NCBI GenBank assembly: GCA_029721435.1 | Contig: CM056577.1 | Coordinates: forward strand, 117,488,219-117,552,218 | DNA: 64,000 bases | Origin: Gymnothorax reevesii | Taxonomy: Eukaryota; Chordata; Actinopteri; Anguilliformes; Muraenidae | Reading direction: 5' to 3' | Part shown: positions 22,750 through 64,000 of the stretch, one piece after another | How positions within the stretch are numbered: position 1 is the first letter of the stretch | How the letters are laid out: every line of letters starts with the position of its first letter | The notes under the pieces: generated by a model | What the model saw: only the letters and a program-made list of their open reading frames with translations | The model's database searches: none | What the model was told of the DNA's origin: nothing | Made by a program: the position numbers and the translations under genes

Positions 22750-24980
22750 CTTCGCCTTGCCTTTCAAGATGGCGTCCGGCATTATCAACATCCTGTATCC
22801 ACACTTTCACACAACTTGATCAATAGAACTTGATGCAAAACCTTGCTGGCAGGCACGTAGGTAAACGTACAAGAACTTGTAGTCATTCAAAACTTGGGCG
22901 TCTCTCCCTTGTGAGGCCTAGCGGGAGACGCTTTAATCATCTCAGGAGTCATGGAGACACTGTGCTAAAAAAGCTGCATTAAAGAGCGACAGGTTCTGCA
23001 AATTGATAACTGGGTTGAACCTATCCCTCAGTCAAGGCGGCTCTGAGTTTTGAAGTGTATTATTACTGATTGACCCGTGGATCTGCCTCTCCCCATGTGC
23101 CACTGGCTGCAACTGACATCGCCAAAAACTGACGTTTCACAGCAGGACATTCCCCTTTCTTACTTTATATTCACTTTGACTCCTTGTACCCTTCCCCCTC
23201 CTTAGTATGCGAAGATTAACCAGAGGAAAGTAGGGAAAGGACGTGAGACGTTAACTTGGAAGGGCCAGCTGATCGCAGTGCAACAGACTAACCCAGAATT
23301 CCCAGAGAACCATGGGGGACTTTCTGGCCACCCAGTTCAACTGAGGGTCATCCTGGCATCATTCTTTCCAGCAGTCAACTACTGTATTTTAGTAAATAAT
23401 TCTGCTCAGAATGATCAATGGAAAGGGCCGGGGACACCCGTCTGCTTTGTGTGGAGAGTCTAGGTTAGTAAACGTCTCCATGAGTCACTCGCTCCAGCAG
23501 ACAGTGAATCAGAAAGGGGCGGGGCACCAAAAACAAGGCGTCTGTTCTTTTACTTGAGCCTCTTCTGCAAGGATTCAGCGGCCTCTCTGGGCACCCTCCT
23601 ACCGATAGGCATCTTATTCACAGTAGTCTTTTTGCCAGCAAGAGTAGGTTTTTCGGCCTTGGAAACTCCTGGATGCCTGGAGGTTCGCCGGTCAGGCACA
23701 AGAATCAAAACCGGACTCTATTCCTGAGCTTTTTTAAACACGTTTCTCAGTGCCACTATGGTTGGTCCCTCATTCAGGCTGTTTTAAATGCAATTCAAAT
23801 GGTTAAAATACCCCCCCCGAATCGGTAAATATAAACAAATTTTTTTCGCAGTCCAAATTCTCCCAATGTGCCAATATATTATGCAAGTGTGCATTTCACG
23901 ATAGAGCATTATACTGCAGACAAATCAAGAGTAGGTTGTGTCAAGACGCTTGGGACTCGGATGTGCCCAAACACTGCAGGTCTATGGCCTGAAATGTTTT
24001 TCACCAAACCAATGAAAGTCAATGGGTGACATCAGAGTAACCTCGTTCTTATGTGTTCCATAATCTTTGGTAACAGTGGTCACAAGGCAACCGCCGTCAC
24101 AAGGGCACAGTGCTCTTCATTGAGTAACTAAGGAAGCCCGGTCAGCCGGGGAATTTTGATTGTCATTTTACAAAGGAGGATTAAAAATTTTTCTGGATTA
24201 GAGCATTGAGTAAATATGGATCATGGCCCAAGGTTTTACTTCGCTCTGGTATCCAGCGAATTCACCAGTCTCACACAGGTTGCATTTCGACTACAGGAGC
24301 TTCCCCCAGGAACTAGGAACCTTCGGAGGTCGTCCATGTGATTCCACCACTGGGACCATGGATTAAATCAAGTTCCAAAGAGGTTTTTTTGACCCCCCAA
24401 AATTCACAGCTTGGGGAGTAAACCATTGCGAAAGACCCTTTGGGATGGGGCTTACAGTGCTAAACATTCCTGATTGGTTGAGGGCTTGCAACATTTTGGG
24501 TCAACTTGCATTTTTAAAAACTTGCAGTCGCTAACTCGCTTGTTTTTGTTTATTGTGCTTCAGCAAATCAACATTGAGCTTCTGAAGAAATCATACGGCA
24601 GACAGATGAAGTCCAGGGCTCATTGAGCTTCTGTGGTGAGGATAACAAAAAAATGAAGCGTAAAACAGCCTTTGCTTTTTCATACCTCCTTGGCCTGATT
24701 TTCCAAGTCCTCACTTGCCTTTAGTCTGCTGTGGAACTGCAGACAACAATGTGCTGAAGGAAGCTTTTAGTTCCTCAAAAAGTAGTTCCATGGAGAGTGG
24801 AAAACCAGCAGTTCTTGAACCTCGAGGACGGTGATTTTTGAGGACCAGCGGTTCATCAAATTTGAAAAAACTCAATAACTTTCAAATCAATGTTTCATAA
24901 TTAATGGCATCCCAAAAAATGGGACCAAGGGTCCTGTAGCCTACCGGCAAGCAATCTTAATGTGATGATACTAGTTATGA
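22750..24980. other. intergenic stretch with one short coding-like minus segment
   Basis: No established repeat or gene. On the minus strand about 23727-23568 an open frame of about 53 codons reads KAEKPTLAGKKTTVNKMPIG and then RRVPREAAESLQKRLK before a stop. The composition looks protein-like but I cannot assign it. Confidence 0.4.
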
Positions 24981-24989
24981 AAATTTCAT

Positions 24990-25140
24990 GTGAAGTTTGA
25001 CTTTTGAATCATTGAAGGTAAATGTCAAGGTAACTAAAGTGCACACATTTAACAGACCTCCTGTATGTCTGTAATACAATCCAAAGCACTGAAGCAATCT
25101 TGGTGATACAAGTAATTGAAAATTCAATGTGCGAATTGCA
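24990..25140 (+). repeat. single unit of the 130-150 bp degenerate repeat
   Basis: GTCTGTAATACAATCCAAAG and TTGGTGATACAAGTAATTG resemble the units at 27240-27690 on the other side of the Tc1 element. Confidence 0.5.
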
Positions 25141-25544
25141 AACTTTAACCCTTCATAGTACCCTAAGAAGCTGACTGTAAAAAAGTACCGTGCGTTGGGC
25201 GTATGTCCATCAATAGTCTTACCGTCACTTGTTGTAGACTTAATTGAAAAGGGCGTATGATCACGCATGGCCTCACCACCAAATTGTTTTGTTTTTCATG
25301 CATAATTTCACTAATTCCTAGAAATCCTACACAAACAAAACCTCTCTCAACTATCAGCAAACCTTTTCGACTTTATAATGCGTGAGTTATGTTTTCTTTT
25401 GTGAGTTCTGATGTCAGGTCCTTGTGAGTGGGACTGGGTAAGGGCACACAACCGCACTGTGAGAGGTCTGGAGAAGAAGAGTTTGACACGCCCTAGGCCA
25501 CTGCTGATTGGCTCGAGCACCCTGATGTCACTGCCTGTGATATA

Positions 25545-27132
25545 CAGCACCCTCCATAATTATTGGTTAAGATGTGTTATAAGCCTTATAATAAATTCAG
25601 TTTTTATTGCAGAAGCATACTCTCAAACTGAAAATTGGAGAAAAATGTAACTTTCAACTCAAGTGAATTTTTAAGGGGAAATAAAAAAAATCCCTAAGAA
25701 ATTATTTTTCATAAAATCACGTGTTCCACAATTATTGGCACCGCTAACAATTCCTAGGAAATAAATGTAATTGAAGTATTTCTGTCATTTCTACAGTAGT
25801 TTACAAAGTTGATCAGAGTATCTAGGAACATTTCATCAGTAATTCATCACTTCCTGTTTCCCTGGGGTATAAATATGGCGTGACACACAGGCCATTTCTC
25901 TTATCCACTCTTCACATTGAGAAAGACAAAGGAACACACCATTCAAGTAAGGCAGATGTGTCTCGACCTTCACAAGTCAGGCAATGGCTACAAGAAAATA
26001 GCCATTCGCCTGCACCTGCCCATATCTACTGTCAGAGGAATCATTAAGAAGTTTAAAACAACTGGAACAGTGGTAAACAAGCCTGGATGAGGACGCAAGG
26101 TTATTTTGCCACCAAGCAGTGAGGAGAATGGTAAGAGAAATAAAAAGTTCTCCAAAGCTCACTGTTAAAGAATTGTAACAAATGGTAGCATCTTGGAGTC
26201 ACAAAGTCTCCAAAACAACCATCATGCGCTATCTACATGCCAACAAGCTGTTTGGGAGGCATGCACGGGAAAAACCTTTGCTCACTCACAGTCATAAAAG
26301 CAAATGTCCGGAATTCGCTAAGTGGTACTGGGACTTCAACTGGGACCGTGTGCTTTGGTCAGATGAGACCAAGATAGTGTTTGTTGCCAGAAAGCTCTAA
26401 GTGGGTCTGGTGAAACACAAAAGATGAGTATGCAGAAAAGCACCTCATGCCCACTCTGAAGTATGGGGGAGGATCGTGATGCTGTGGGCCTGATTCTCTT
26501 CCAGAGGCCCTGGGAACCTTGTTAGGGTGCATGGCATCATGAATGCTTTGAAATACCAGGCCATTTTAAATCAAAATCTGGTGGCCTCTGCCCGAAAGCT
26601 GAAGATGGGTCAGCACTGGGTCTTTCAGTAAGATAATGATCCTAAACATGTGGCCAAATCTACACAGAAATGCTTCACCAGGCACAGAATCAAGCTCCTC
26701 TCATGGCCATCTCAGTCCCCAGACCTCAACCCCATTGAAATCCTGTGGAGTGAGCTGAAGAGGAGAGTACAGAGGAAAGGACCCAGGTCGCTGGATGATT
26801 TAGAGAGATTGTGCAAAGAGGAATGGTCAAAGATCTCTCTTTCTGCATTCTCCCATCTTGTGAAACATTAAAGAAGAAGATTAGGTGCTGTTTTGTTGGC
26901 AAAAGGGGGTTGTACAAAGTATTAACATCAGGGGTGCTAATAATTGTGGCACACATGATTTGATGTAAAAGAATTATTTTTTAATGTGGGATTTTTTCTC
27001 ACTGAATAAATGCACTTGAATTAAAGGTTGGATTTTCCTCTTTTTCCATTATGGTCCTATATTATTTAGAAAAAAACTAGAAGCTTAAGAACACATCTTA
27101 ACCAGGGGTGCCAATACTTATGGAGGGTGCTG
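25545..27132 (+). mobile_element. full-length Tc1-like transposon, inactive
   Basis: Flanked by TA on both sides (25543-25544, 27133-27134). Inverted termini CAGCACCCTCCATAATTATT and CAGCACCCTCCATAAGTATT. Length 1588 bp, normal for Tc1. The decayed plus-strand transposase shows the helix-turn-helix (KSGNGYKKIAIRLHLPISTV), KMGQHWVFQ-stop-DNDPKH around 26605-26650, and PSQSPDLNPIEILWSELKRR (about 26707-26766) carrying the last catalytic acid, continuing to KH-stop at 26871. Multiple stops and frameshifts make it non-functional. Confidence 0.92.
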
Positions 27133-27239
27133 TAGCCCGATTTTCTGTCATTGGCTGGGAGAAATCGCCGCTGGTCTACTGCCTCATGGAGAGGCATGGG
27201 GGCGCCACTTTGGATGCCAACTGAAGTTACCAAATATGG

Positions 27240-27690
27240 TTCCTCACCCGATAAAGGTCACAGAAGGTGGAGCTGAGGTCACCAAATGGACTTCATATAC
27301 GACTTTATAAAATGTCTCCAATAAAAACCTTGCCTCTATCTGTGACCATTTTGGTGATACAAGTCATTGTAATTTCATTATGTCAAGATTGACCTTCAAA
27401 GGTCACCGACAGTCAAGTTGAATGTCCCCAAATTCAAGTTTATGTGTGTGACTTCCTAGATGTCTGTAACGCAAACCTAAGCTCCATCTGGGAACAATTT
27501 AATGATACAACTCACTGAATTTTGATGAGGTCGCACTCGACCTTCGAAGGTCAATATGAAGATCACTAAATAAAGTTTATATGATTTTCCATGCCTCGAA
27601 TACAGCCCTTGGCTCCATCTGTGACGATTTCTCCATTGGGATTATAAGCTAAAAGTCATAGCAAATAAAATCAACCTAAGTGAAAATGAA
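27240..27690 (+). repeat. degenerate tandem repeat, period about 130-150 bp
   Basis: About three diverged units marked by CTCCATCTGTGACCATTTTG-like words near 27340, 27488 and 27617 and by TGACCTTCAAAGGTCA-type palindromes at 27390-27405 and 27538-27553. Non-coding. Confidence 0.65.
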
Positions 27691-28074
27691 GTTCACATAG
27701 GTAAAGGAACTATAGAGACTTCCTGTTTCAGTTGAGTATACAATTGAAGCGCATGCAAAATCCCATTGTCATCCTGCACCATGAAGAAAGAAGAGGCAGT
27801 TTAAAAAACTGATAGTCGTAGACCATGAATCTGCTGAAGGCTGCAAGATGACAGAAGATATAATATCACAGAGCACCATCAGGGCAATTAGGACAAAATT
27901 TTCAAAAAAATGGAATAGTTCAAAATCTGACAGGCAGGGGACACGAGAATTTAATGTTCTTGTTTTCAGAAAGAAAAGGTTTTATCCTACCTTAACATGT
28001 ACATCGACACCCCGGTAAAACCATATATAAAATTATGACAACGACTGGTACTCCCAAAAAACCAAATTGACAAC

Positions 28075-28222
28075 AGTAACAACTGTGATGTCATATATGA
28101 AGTACCATGTCGGTCATGCCATTAAACATACATTGGGGAAACAGGTAGACGTTTTCACATGCGTGAAAAAGAACAGCAAAAAGAATGTGAGGAGGAGGCA
28201 ACAGTGAGACAGAAATGCTCAC
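28075..28222 (+). pseudogene. Penelope-like element, GIY-YIG endonuclease, 5' part
   Basis: Reads CDVIYEVPCRSCH, stop, TYIGETGRRFHMREKEQQKE, the GIY-YIG core with its flanking cysteines as found at the C-terminus of Penelope-like reverse transcriptases. This domain nicks target DNA. One in-frame stop. The frame continues across the piggyBac insertion into 29187. Upstream 27700-28074 may hold further, unreadable sequence of the element. Confidence 0.75.
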
Positions 28223-28226
28223 TTAA

Positions 28227-29182
28227 CGCTTTACTCCCTAGTAGCCATCTTAGACTGCTGCCCGAGGAGCCACTGACCCCTGGTGCCCTAAGACAATATG
28301 GCTGGTGTAGCTTTCTTAATACTTAATATTCATTTACCAAATTTTCAGAACTTGTTCCAAATCGTTTGATCCTTATTCACACCAAAAATTAATTAAAATT
28401 AAATGAAATTGTCTTTTGTCCAGTTCATCACAAACTATTTTCAAGTTTGTTTCCATTCAGTGTTTTACATAACATTGTGCTATCCGTTCGTTTCATCGGC
28501 AAATGTTTGGTATAATGAATTGTCAACGATCAAATGGAAAAAGTCAATTTCCGTCTTAATTTCGTCAAGAATTGTTACTGGTACGGGATTCCGAACAAAA
28601 TCGTCAATATCTCTACCAATGAGCTGATGTGTCCACATATCTGCGTCTGGTTCCTGAGCTTCATCAAGGCCGCCTTTATTGGCATTGTTTCGTCAAACTC
28701 TGAACCGTCTCGCCAGGGGTACATCATCGTCACTGTCGTCTAGATAGTCTTCGAAATCATTTAGATCGATGTCTGAAGCTTCCTCTAGTAACCTATCTAG
28801 TCTATCCTGAGCTAACTCTAAATCGTTTGCAGTAAAACAATCAAATTCTGACTCACTACCATCGCTACAATCCATGTTCCTTTGTAAGAAAATCTCATTC
28901 AGAAATTGCGTGAGACTTCAACCTTTATATTGTAAAATGACCAATGAAAGGCATATCGTTTTTGGAAGTTGTATAAAGCTTTATTAGACCCTTTATGATT
29001 GGCTGGTATTCAAGGTTTACCTCTGGAAGGTCGCATCTCGGCCTATCATGCATCGTTTCACGACAGTTAAATACCACAGCTGTAGTCGGGATTCGCCGGC
29101 AGAAGCGATGTACGGTATTTATCACGCCTGTAGTCGGGACTCTAAACTATCGCGACTGTAGGTGTTATCAGGAAGTAAAGGG
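28227..29182 (-). mobile_element. piggyBac-like element, internally deleted
   Basis: Flanked by TTAA on both sides (28223-28226, 29183-29186), the hallmark of piggyBac. Termini CGCTTTACTCCC and CCCTTTACTTCC are inverted relatives. The element splits the GIY-YIG frame of a Penelope-like element; with one TTAA the host frame is continuous across the site. 956 bp is far shorter than an autonomous piggyBac. Confidence 0.85.
28420..28875 (-). pseudogene. piggyBac transposase N-terminal fragment
   Basis: Starts MDCSDGSESEFDCFTANDLE, an acidic N-terminus typical of PGBD proteins, runs DDSDDDVPLARRFRV to a stop, then VRNPVPVTILDEIKTEIDFF and HLIVDNSLYQTFADETN, matching the start of the DDE_Tnp_1_7 domain (the FF...IV..TN pattern). 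The catalytic core is missing. Confidence 0.7.
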
Positions 29183-29186
29183 TTAA

Positions 29187-29600
29187 AGTACAAGCACAAC
29201 AGGAAAACCTCAAATCAGCCATCACAGACCATTGCAAGCAGAAAAATCATTATGGACTGGGAGAAGGCCAAAATCATCCGCACTCAGAGTAACCGATATG
29301 AACACTGGATAATGGAAGCAATTGAAATCAGGAAGCGGGCCCTCAGGACTATGAACCGGGACAAGGGGCCATATATGCTTTTCCACACCTGAAGTATCAT
29401 CTTGGAGGAGCAGGCGGACAGCAGGAGGCGTGGCCGCCGTGAGATATGACAGGGCGGCCAGGCCTCGTGAACATCAGCTGATAAGACACGTCACTCACAT
29501 CAGTGACTCTTCAGAAGAAGACTGAATACATCCGTCGAAACATGTAGGTAGGATAAAACTCTACTTCAGTACTACAGACAGTATGAACCTTTTTGGATTA
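29187..29600 (+). pseudogene. Penelope-like element, 3' part
   Basis: Frame reads LKSAITDHCKQKNH then, after a frameshift, MDWEKAKIIRTQSNRYEHWI, MEAIEIRKRALRTMNRDKGP and YML. This SAxTDHC...NH...DWE..K.I..E..Y..W..EAIEIRK pattern follows the GIY-YIG core in Penelope-like elements. The 3' end probably lies near 29600, where a Tc1 remnant begins. Confidence 0.75.
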
Positions 29601-29619
29601 GGCAGGAGACATAAACGCA

Positions 29620-30470
29620 AACGCATTTTGCCTCTGAATCAGGAGGATGATGCTCAGGGATGCAAAAAATCTTGAAGAATCATTGACTCACTGAATCAAA
29701 TGCAGGCTTTGGTGACATCCTGGGATCGTCAGGTTTCAAGAAGTACTGTCCGATGCCACCTCCAAAAACCACAGGCTCTTTGGAAGGGTTACAAGTAGGC
29801 AGCAGTTATTGACCCCCAAGTCACAGGCAATTTTCGAAAGTTTATTTAAATAATGTCTTGACGAAGGAGCGGTGATCAGAGGGAATAAAATGTAATATTT
29901 TGGTCACATAAAGCATCAGCATATTTGAAGCTGAAAAGGAGGCCCATAGAAAGAGAGGCATTCCAAATGCATATGGTGAAATACGGTGGTGGATCAGGGA
30001 TGTTTTGAGGTAGTTTTTATTCCTGAGGTCCAGGGGCACCGATTATAATCAATAGCTTAATGGATTTCACCAACTATCAGGCAATCATGGCCAACAGCCA
30101 GGTCACCGCTGCCAGAAGACAAACTTGGGCCAAGTTGGACCTCCCAGCAGGACACCAACCGAAAACACCCCTCAATCCACAGAGAAATGGTTCTGGGACA
30201 ACGAATTCAATGTTTTGCAATAGCCATCTGAGTGACTAGATCTCAATCCAATCGAAAACCAGAGGACTGACCTGAGGAGGGCAGCAGGTCAGAATGAATT
30301 CAAGAACCTGGCTGATCTTGAGAGGATCACAATAGTTACAATCCCTCAAAATGTGTTCCTTATCCTCATTGACCGATGCAGAAAAGACTCCACCGCTCAT
30401 TACCTTGCCAGAGGCGGTAGCGCCAAGTACAAAACCAGAGGTGCCATTTTGGTGAATTTGTTAAGTTAAA
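29620..30470 (+). pseudogene. decayed Tc1-like transposase
   Basis: Heavily mutated plus-strand pieces: KNHRLFGRVTSRQQLLTPKS (about 29767-29825), a degraded PSQSPDLNPIE segment (about 30218-30265), and a C-terminal GGSAKYKTRGAI (30415-30450), as in many Tc1 transposases that end near GGSTKY. No clean terminal repeats. Confidence 0.6.
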
Positions 30471-31702
30471 GCATGATATTGGTTGGTTCATTTAAAAATA
30501 AAGTACAGTACTTTTCGCATTGAGGCATTCTCTCTATGAAGTTACTAATTCTTTTGCAATATTTTTAGCAATTTCCAGGCAGTGCTGTAAATACTTCTGG
30601 AGCCCTCAGTACTTAGTCACTTTAAAATCATTCTTTTCAGTGCTCACAAAAATAAGGAAAGCAGGCAAATGGGGGGGCAGAGGAACAGGTAAACCAATAA
30701 GAACAACCAAAAAATTGCATGAAAACTTCCATAAAAAATGGCGCACCACACATATTGAAGTATTTATTTTAATTCGTGTACATGAAATTACATCATCCCC
30801 TCCAAATAATTAAGTTTGGGTGTTTATGAAAATTCCAGACATGAAAACTAGCTAGCCTATCACCGCAATCTTCATACCCTCCCCGATAGGTATCCCCAGC
30901 CACATGCATTTAGGTAAGTATCAAAAAGAAATAAAGGGGGCGGGGGAGAGAAACATAATAATTATAACAATAATCAGAACAATAGTGACTAAATGAGCAC
31001 TGGAATCTTACAAAGTTTCAATCGATCAATATATGCTATTAAATCTAAGGTCCCAAATAAAATGAGGTGCTTTCTTTGTTCATAGGATAGGTTGTCAGTA
31101 CCTTGTAAGAGTTACAGTCTGGGATGGTGGTGGTGGGGCAATTTTCAGGCCAACCAAGAAAAGAAATAAACCTGAGCAGATGCCACCAAATAGAATGTTG
31201 CCCATGGTAAACGTTTCAGTGTTTGAGAATAGTTTTGTGATTTTGTTTCGATGGCCCTCTGGGCCATGTGCTGTGAGTCCTATGGCAGACCCTGCCCTCC
31301 CCGCAAATCAAATCCACCCCCTGGAATCACGTAGATTACGTATGCTGCATGATGTAAACCACAGATGCGTAAAACAACAAAGTCGAAACACTTTCAACGT
31401 TTCACAAATGATTTACAAATATAAACTCACTAAGCTGGACCCGACCCCCAATTTCTGCAAAGCCTTTAACATTCTTACAAAATAGCAAAGAAAAGAGACA
31501 ATTTGCATAACCCACGTACCCTGGCCTTTTTGTGTCACCTTGTGCCACGCACAGGCAACCACACACGCACGACCACACGCCCACACACTCTCACATACAC
31601 AAAAGAGAAGCGAAAGAGGTTGCTGGGAGCCCTAGAAAGCAGCGGGAAGGTGAGGCGATTTCAGTGTCGACACGTGATTGGCCGGTAGCCAGGAGGCGGG
31701 GC
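30471..31702 (-). other. probable 14-3-3 3' UTR and downstream sequence
   Basis: From the stop codon at 31703 down to the AATAAA at 30768 this is the inferred 3' UTR. The plus-strand open frames here (31180-31485, 31532-31882) are antisense to it and unsupported. 31560-31600 holds a CACACACG-rich stretch. 30471-30760 shows nothing. Confidence 0.5.
30763..30768 (-). terminator. possible polyadenylation signal of the 14-3-3 gene
   Basis: AATAAA on the minus strand about 935 nt below the stop codon; I saw no closer canonical AATAAA/ATTAAA on that strand. A 3' UTR of about 0.95 kb is ordinary for this family. The hexamer alone is weak evidence. Confidence 0.35.
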
Positions 31703-61529
<29,827 letters not shown>

Positions 61530-64000
61530 GGCTGCTCCTTCAAGATGAGTAAAGAAGTAAACACATAAGCAGAGGCAGATGTACAAAACCAAAGACAATC
61601 CCACCCAGACCACCTCTTACACAGCAAGGCATGCACTGTGAAAACTGACTGATACGGAGGTGATCTACTCTCTCGCGCTTGTGTCTTTTGCAAAGCTGCA
61701 TCCATCGAGCCCCCTAGCATCGGCGATTTCAAATCGGGGTGCAAATGTGCAAACGGATATTTCAAAACTGTCGAAATTCAATAAGGCTGGGCTGTATTCA
61801 AATATGAATTACATCATTTACTTCGCAATTGGCCGAATTTCTGAGCATAGTCTTGCCCATAAATCTCATGGAGGACATTTCTTGTAAGCAATCATGTAAT
61901 CAATATGTAGGTTGGGCACTGAGAGAATGATTTTTTTTTCATGATAAATGAGTGCATTCCAATTTCCCTTCAGTAAAATTTATCATTTATTTTATAACAA
62001 CTTGCACTATATATACACATGCAGAAACTGAATAGGATCATAAACTGTTCGTTCAGCTGTTCTTTAAAATAGTACTCTTCATCATTTATCATTTAAAAAT
62101 CAAATAGTCCCGATGTCAGCCATTTCGTCATCTTCATTTTAGTTGGATCTCACATTTGCCAGTTATTCATTTTGATAATATTTTGCACTTTATTACATGC
62201 AACACACAACTTTCTTTAGCTTGTAATAAAGTAATTGACCCCATTACCAGTCAGAAAAACGCCTGGGTCACACAGCAGCCTGGATGGGCAAATTTGGAGG
62301 CGTTTTTAAATGAGCATCGACTACCACTGACAAAGCATGACAGGCCAAAATATTACAGCTAAGCCAACAAATATTTTGTTGTTCTGTGGTCCAAGGTCCA
62401 AAAAAAAAAAACAGTTTATCAAAATCATTATCAGTTAAAAAATATAAATGTTCCAAAACTACAATCAATGATGACAAAAATTCTCTTAGTAAACTTAAGG
62501 CAGAAACACATCCTCCAGTTACATAAAAAAATCAAAACCAAAATCCTCTGGGAACAGGCCAACAGTCGTTATCTCAATTTCAGCTTTTCCATTGATGCTC
62601 ATCATAAGATTAAGGCTTAACGTGACTTGATGCTCCAAAATAGCATCCAATAACTATCCTGTTAACCAAGAGTCTTGGTCTCCACCACAGCAGCACAGTC
62701 AAAATCTTCCTGGCTCATAAGGAATTTTAAGTATCAGCAACATAGGATTTCGAGACGGTTGCTGTGGTGGCCAGACTGCTCGACCTGCAGCATTCAAAAT
62801 CAATAGGGTCCACGCCTAATGAAATACCTACCCAAAAAATTTCATAGCTATCGGTTCATTACTTGTTAGGGCTGTGCAGAACGCTTTGAAATATCGAACG
62901 ATCAAACTGATACACACTGTGAACCAACCACGCAACTTACCAGCGGTGTAGGCTACAGCAGGACTATTATTATTACTATTCTACAAGCTATCTGTCGTCC
63001 TGAATATGCGCAATATCAAAGTAGTTTCATTTCCGCAGTGTTGAAACTTGCCGCCGCAGCCCCTGCCTCACAGCATGACATTTGACCGGTGTGCCTTAGC
63101 TGGCCAATTTGAAAACGGAAGTTCTGTAGAATGCATCATGCATAAGATCAATTCAGTTACGGAAATACTAAAAGTCGGAATGCTGTAGATAAGAAATCAG
63201 ATTTTCATGACTGAAAAAAATCAGTTTTATTTATTTTTTTAATTTTGAAGATAAAAAACGGAATTCCGCGAATTAGCGGAAAAAAATCACATCCCTGAAG
63301 CTGCGATAGCCATAAGATTACCTTCATAAAACTACTATTTTTAGCTCCAACAGTATTATCACTGGTAGCCAACTCAACTTATTAATGAAAATTGACTGTA
63401 TTTATTTGATGCTGGCGCACATGATGATACAAAAAACAAACAAACAAAAAACAGAACAAAAACAAAAACGCAGTGTCGGTTATGCAAGGTGAAACTGGTG
63501 AACCATGATTTTTAGAAGAAAATGGCGAATCATTCGAGAAGTGCAAGTTTTCTGAATTTGCTCCACTTTAGCAGTAAATGAGATTTCATCATCCATTAGG
63601 CTAATCGTTAAATTGTTAGTATCCAAAATGGCAAGCCTGTGACAATGAATAGGCCAACTCCGCATAGGAGCATTTTAAGAACAAAAATTTGCCCCTTTAT
63701 TCTTTCCACATTTAGGCTATATTTGATAAACTTCTAATTGTAATAACTCTTTCCTTCAGTTATAGAAATATTTCTATGGTTATTTCTGAATAGCAGGTCG
63801 CAGCCATGTACTGACCACTCCTAAATTCCATGCATTCTGCGCATTCCAATGCCAAAACGAGGCTTGACCAGCAAAACTAAGAATGGCTGCGTCCTGCTCA
63901 GCGTTTCACTGTTTTCTCCCGCAATTTACTGCGGGTACTAGATTGCACACTGATCTTATTTTCCATTGTTTTCCAAAAGATTATTTACATAAAGGAGAGA
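61530..64000. other. upstream of the 14-3-3 ATG: 5' UTR, intron or promoter not resolved
   Basis: No CpG-rich promoter, TATA box or second exon is recognisable. A minor open frame at 62156-62362 (+) has no known domain. CATCCCTG at 63287-63294 next to GGAATTCCGCGAATTAGCGG (palindrome) looks like one end of a hAT-type repeat, but the other end was not found. Confidence 0.4.

Noticed and set aside
22907..22934. Small hairpin GCGTCTC...GAGACGC
   Set aside because: Short stem with a long loop, no terminator or RNA gene context; could be chance.
62156..62362. 68-codon plus ORF upstream of the 14-3-3 ATG
   Set aside because: No recognised homology and no splice support; too short to call.

Overview
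This is a vertebrate, most probably ray-finned fish, nuclear DNA window. It holds one intact host gene buried in a very dense load of transposable elements. The evidence for a fish is the mix of many Tc1-like transposons with TA flanks, CR1/Rex1-type and I/Nimb-type LINEs, a Penelope-like element, piggyBac, hAT and Harbinger-type non-autonomous elements, a 5S rRNA-derived SINE, and an intron-rich gene with GT-AG splicing and long repeat-filled introns. No bacterial-style gene organisation is present.

Host gene: a complete 14-3-3 (ywha-family) coding sequence lies on the minus strand from 61529 down to 31703. It has five coding exons of 300, 124, 164, 96 and 60 bases, giving a 247-residue protein with no break. 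Two of its introns are about 13.7 and 14.6 kb and contain most of the right half's mobile elements. The other two are 582 and 194 bases. The 5' untranslated exon(s) and promoter are not resolved and may lie beyond 61.5 kb or outside the window.

Left part (1-31 kb), downstream of the gene: hAT-type MITEs with CATAGA ends (1275-1753, 13394-13942) and a 61-bp inverted pair (2328/2876). A decayed I/Nimb-type LINE (about 3.3-10.8 kb) is itself interrupted by a 622-bp C-rich retroposon and a 1.7-kb antisense CR1-type LINE, each with a visible target duplication. Then come a P-element/THAP9-like transposase remnant (10.8-11.3 kb), a Tc1 fragment (11.55-12.45 kb), a solo LTR candidate (14.63-14.99 kb), nested inverted-repeat elements (18.4-20.7 and 21.6-22.7 kb), a full-length but dead Tc1 (25545-27132), a Penelope-like element split by a piggyBac element (about 28.0-29.6 kb) and another decayed Tc1 (29.6-30.5 kb).

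Right part (31.7-64 kb), the gene: its introns carry a pseudogene of the DGCxGQNKN (DUF7869-like) family (34.1-34.9 kb), a tandem repeat of about 163 bp (35.1-35.6 kb), Tc1-ended and hAT-ended MITEs, a fold-back hAT (49529-50774), a Tc1 (52428-54023), a second CR1-type LINE interrupted by a hAT MITE and a 5S-derived SINE (55.3-57.4 kb), and another Tc1 (57824-59375).

The most unusual signal is a set of hairpin-ended interspersed repeats (50941-51850 and its opposite-strand relative 59553-59877, 54123-54483, 54874-55301). They belong to at least three sequence-unrelated families that share one architecture: a short 5' motif that recurs in the stem of a 3' terminal hairpin. None of the mobile elements seen here appears able to move on its own.
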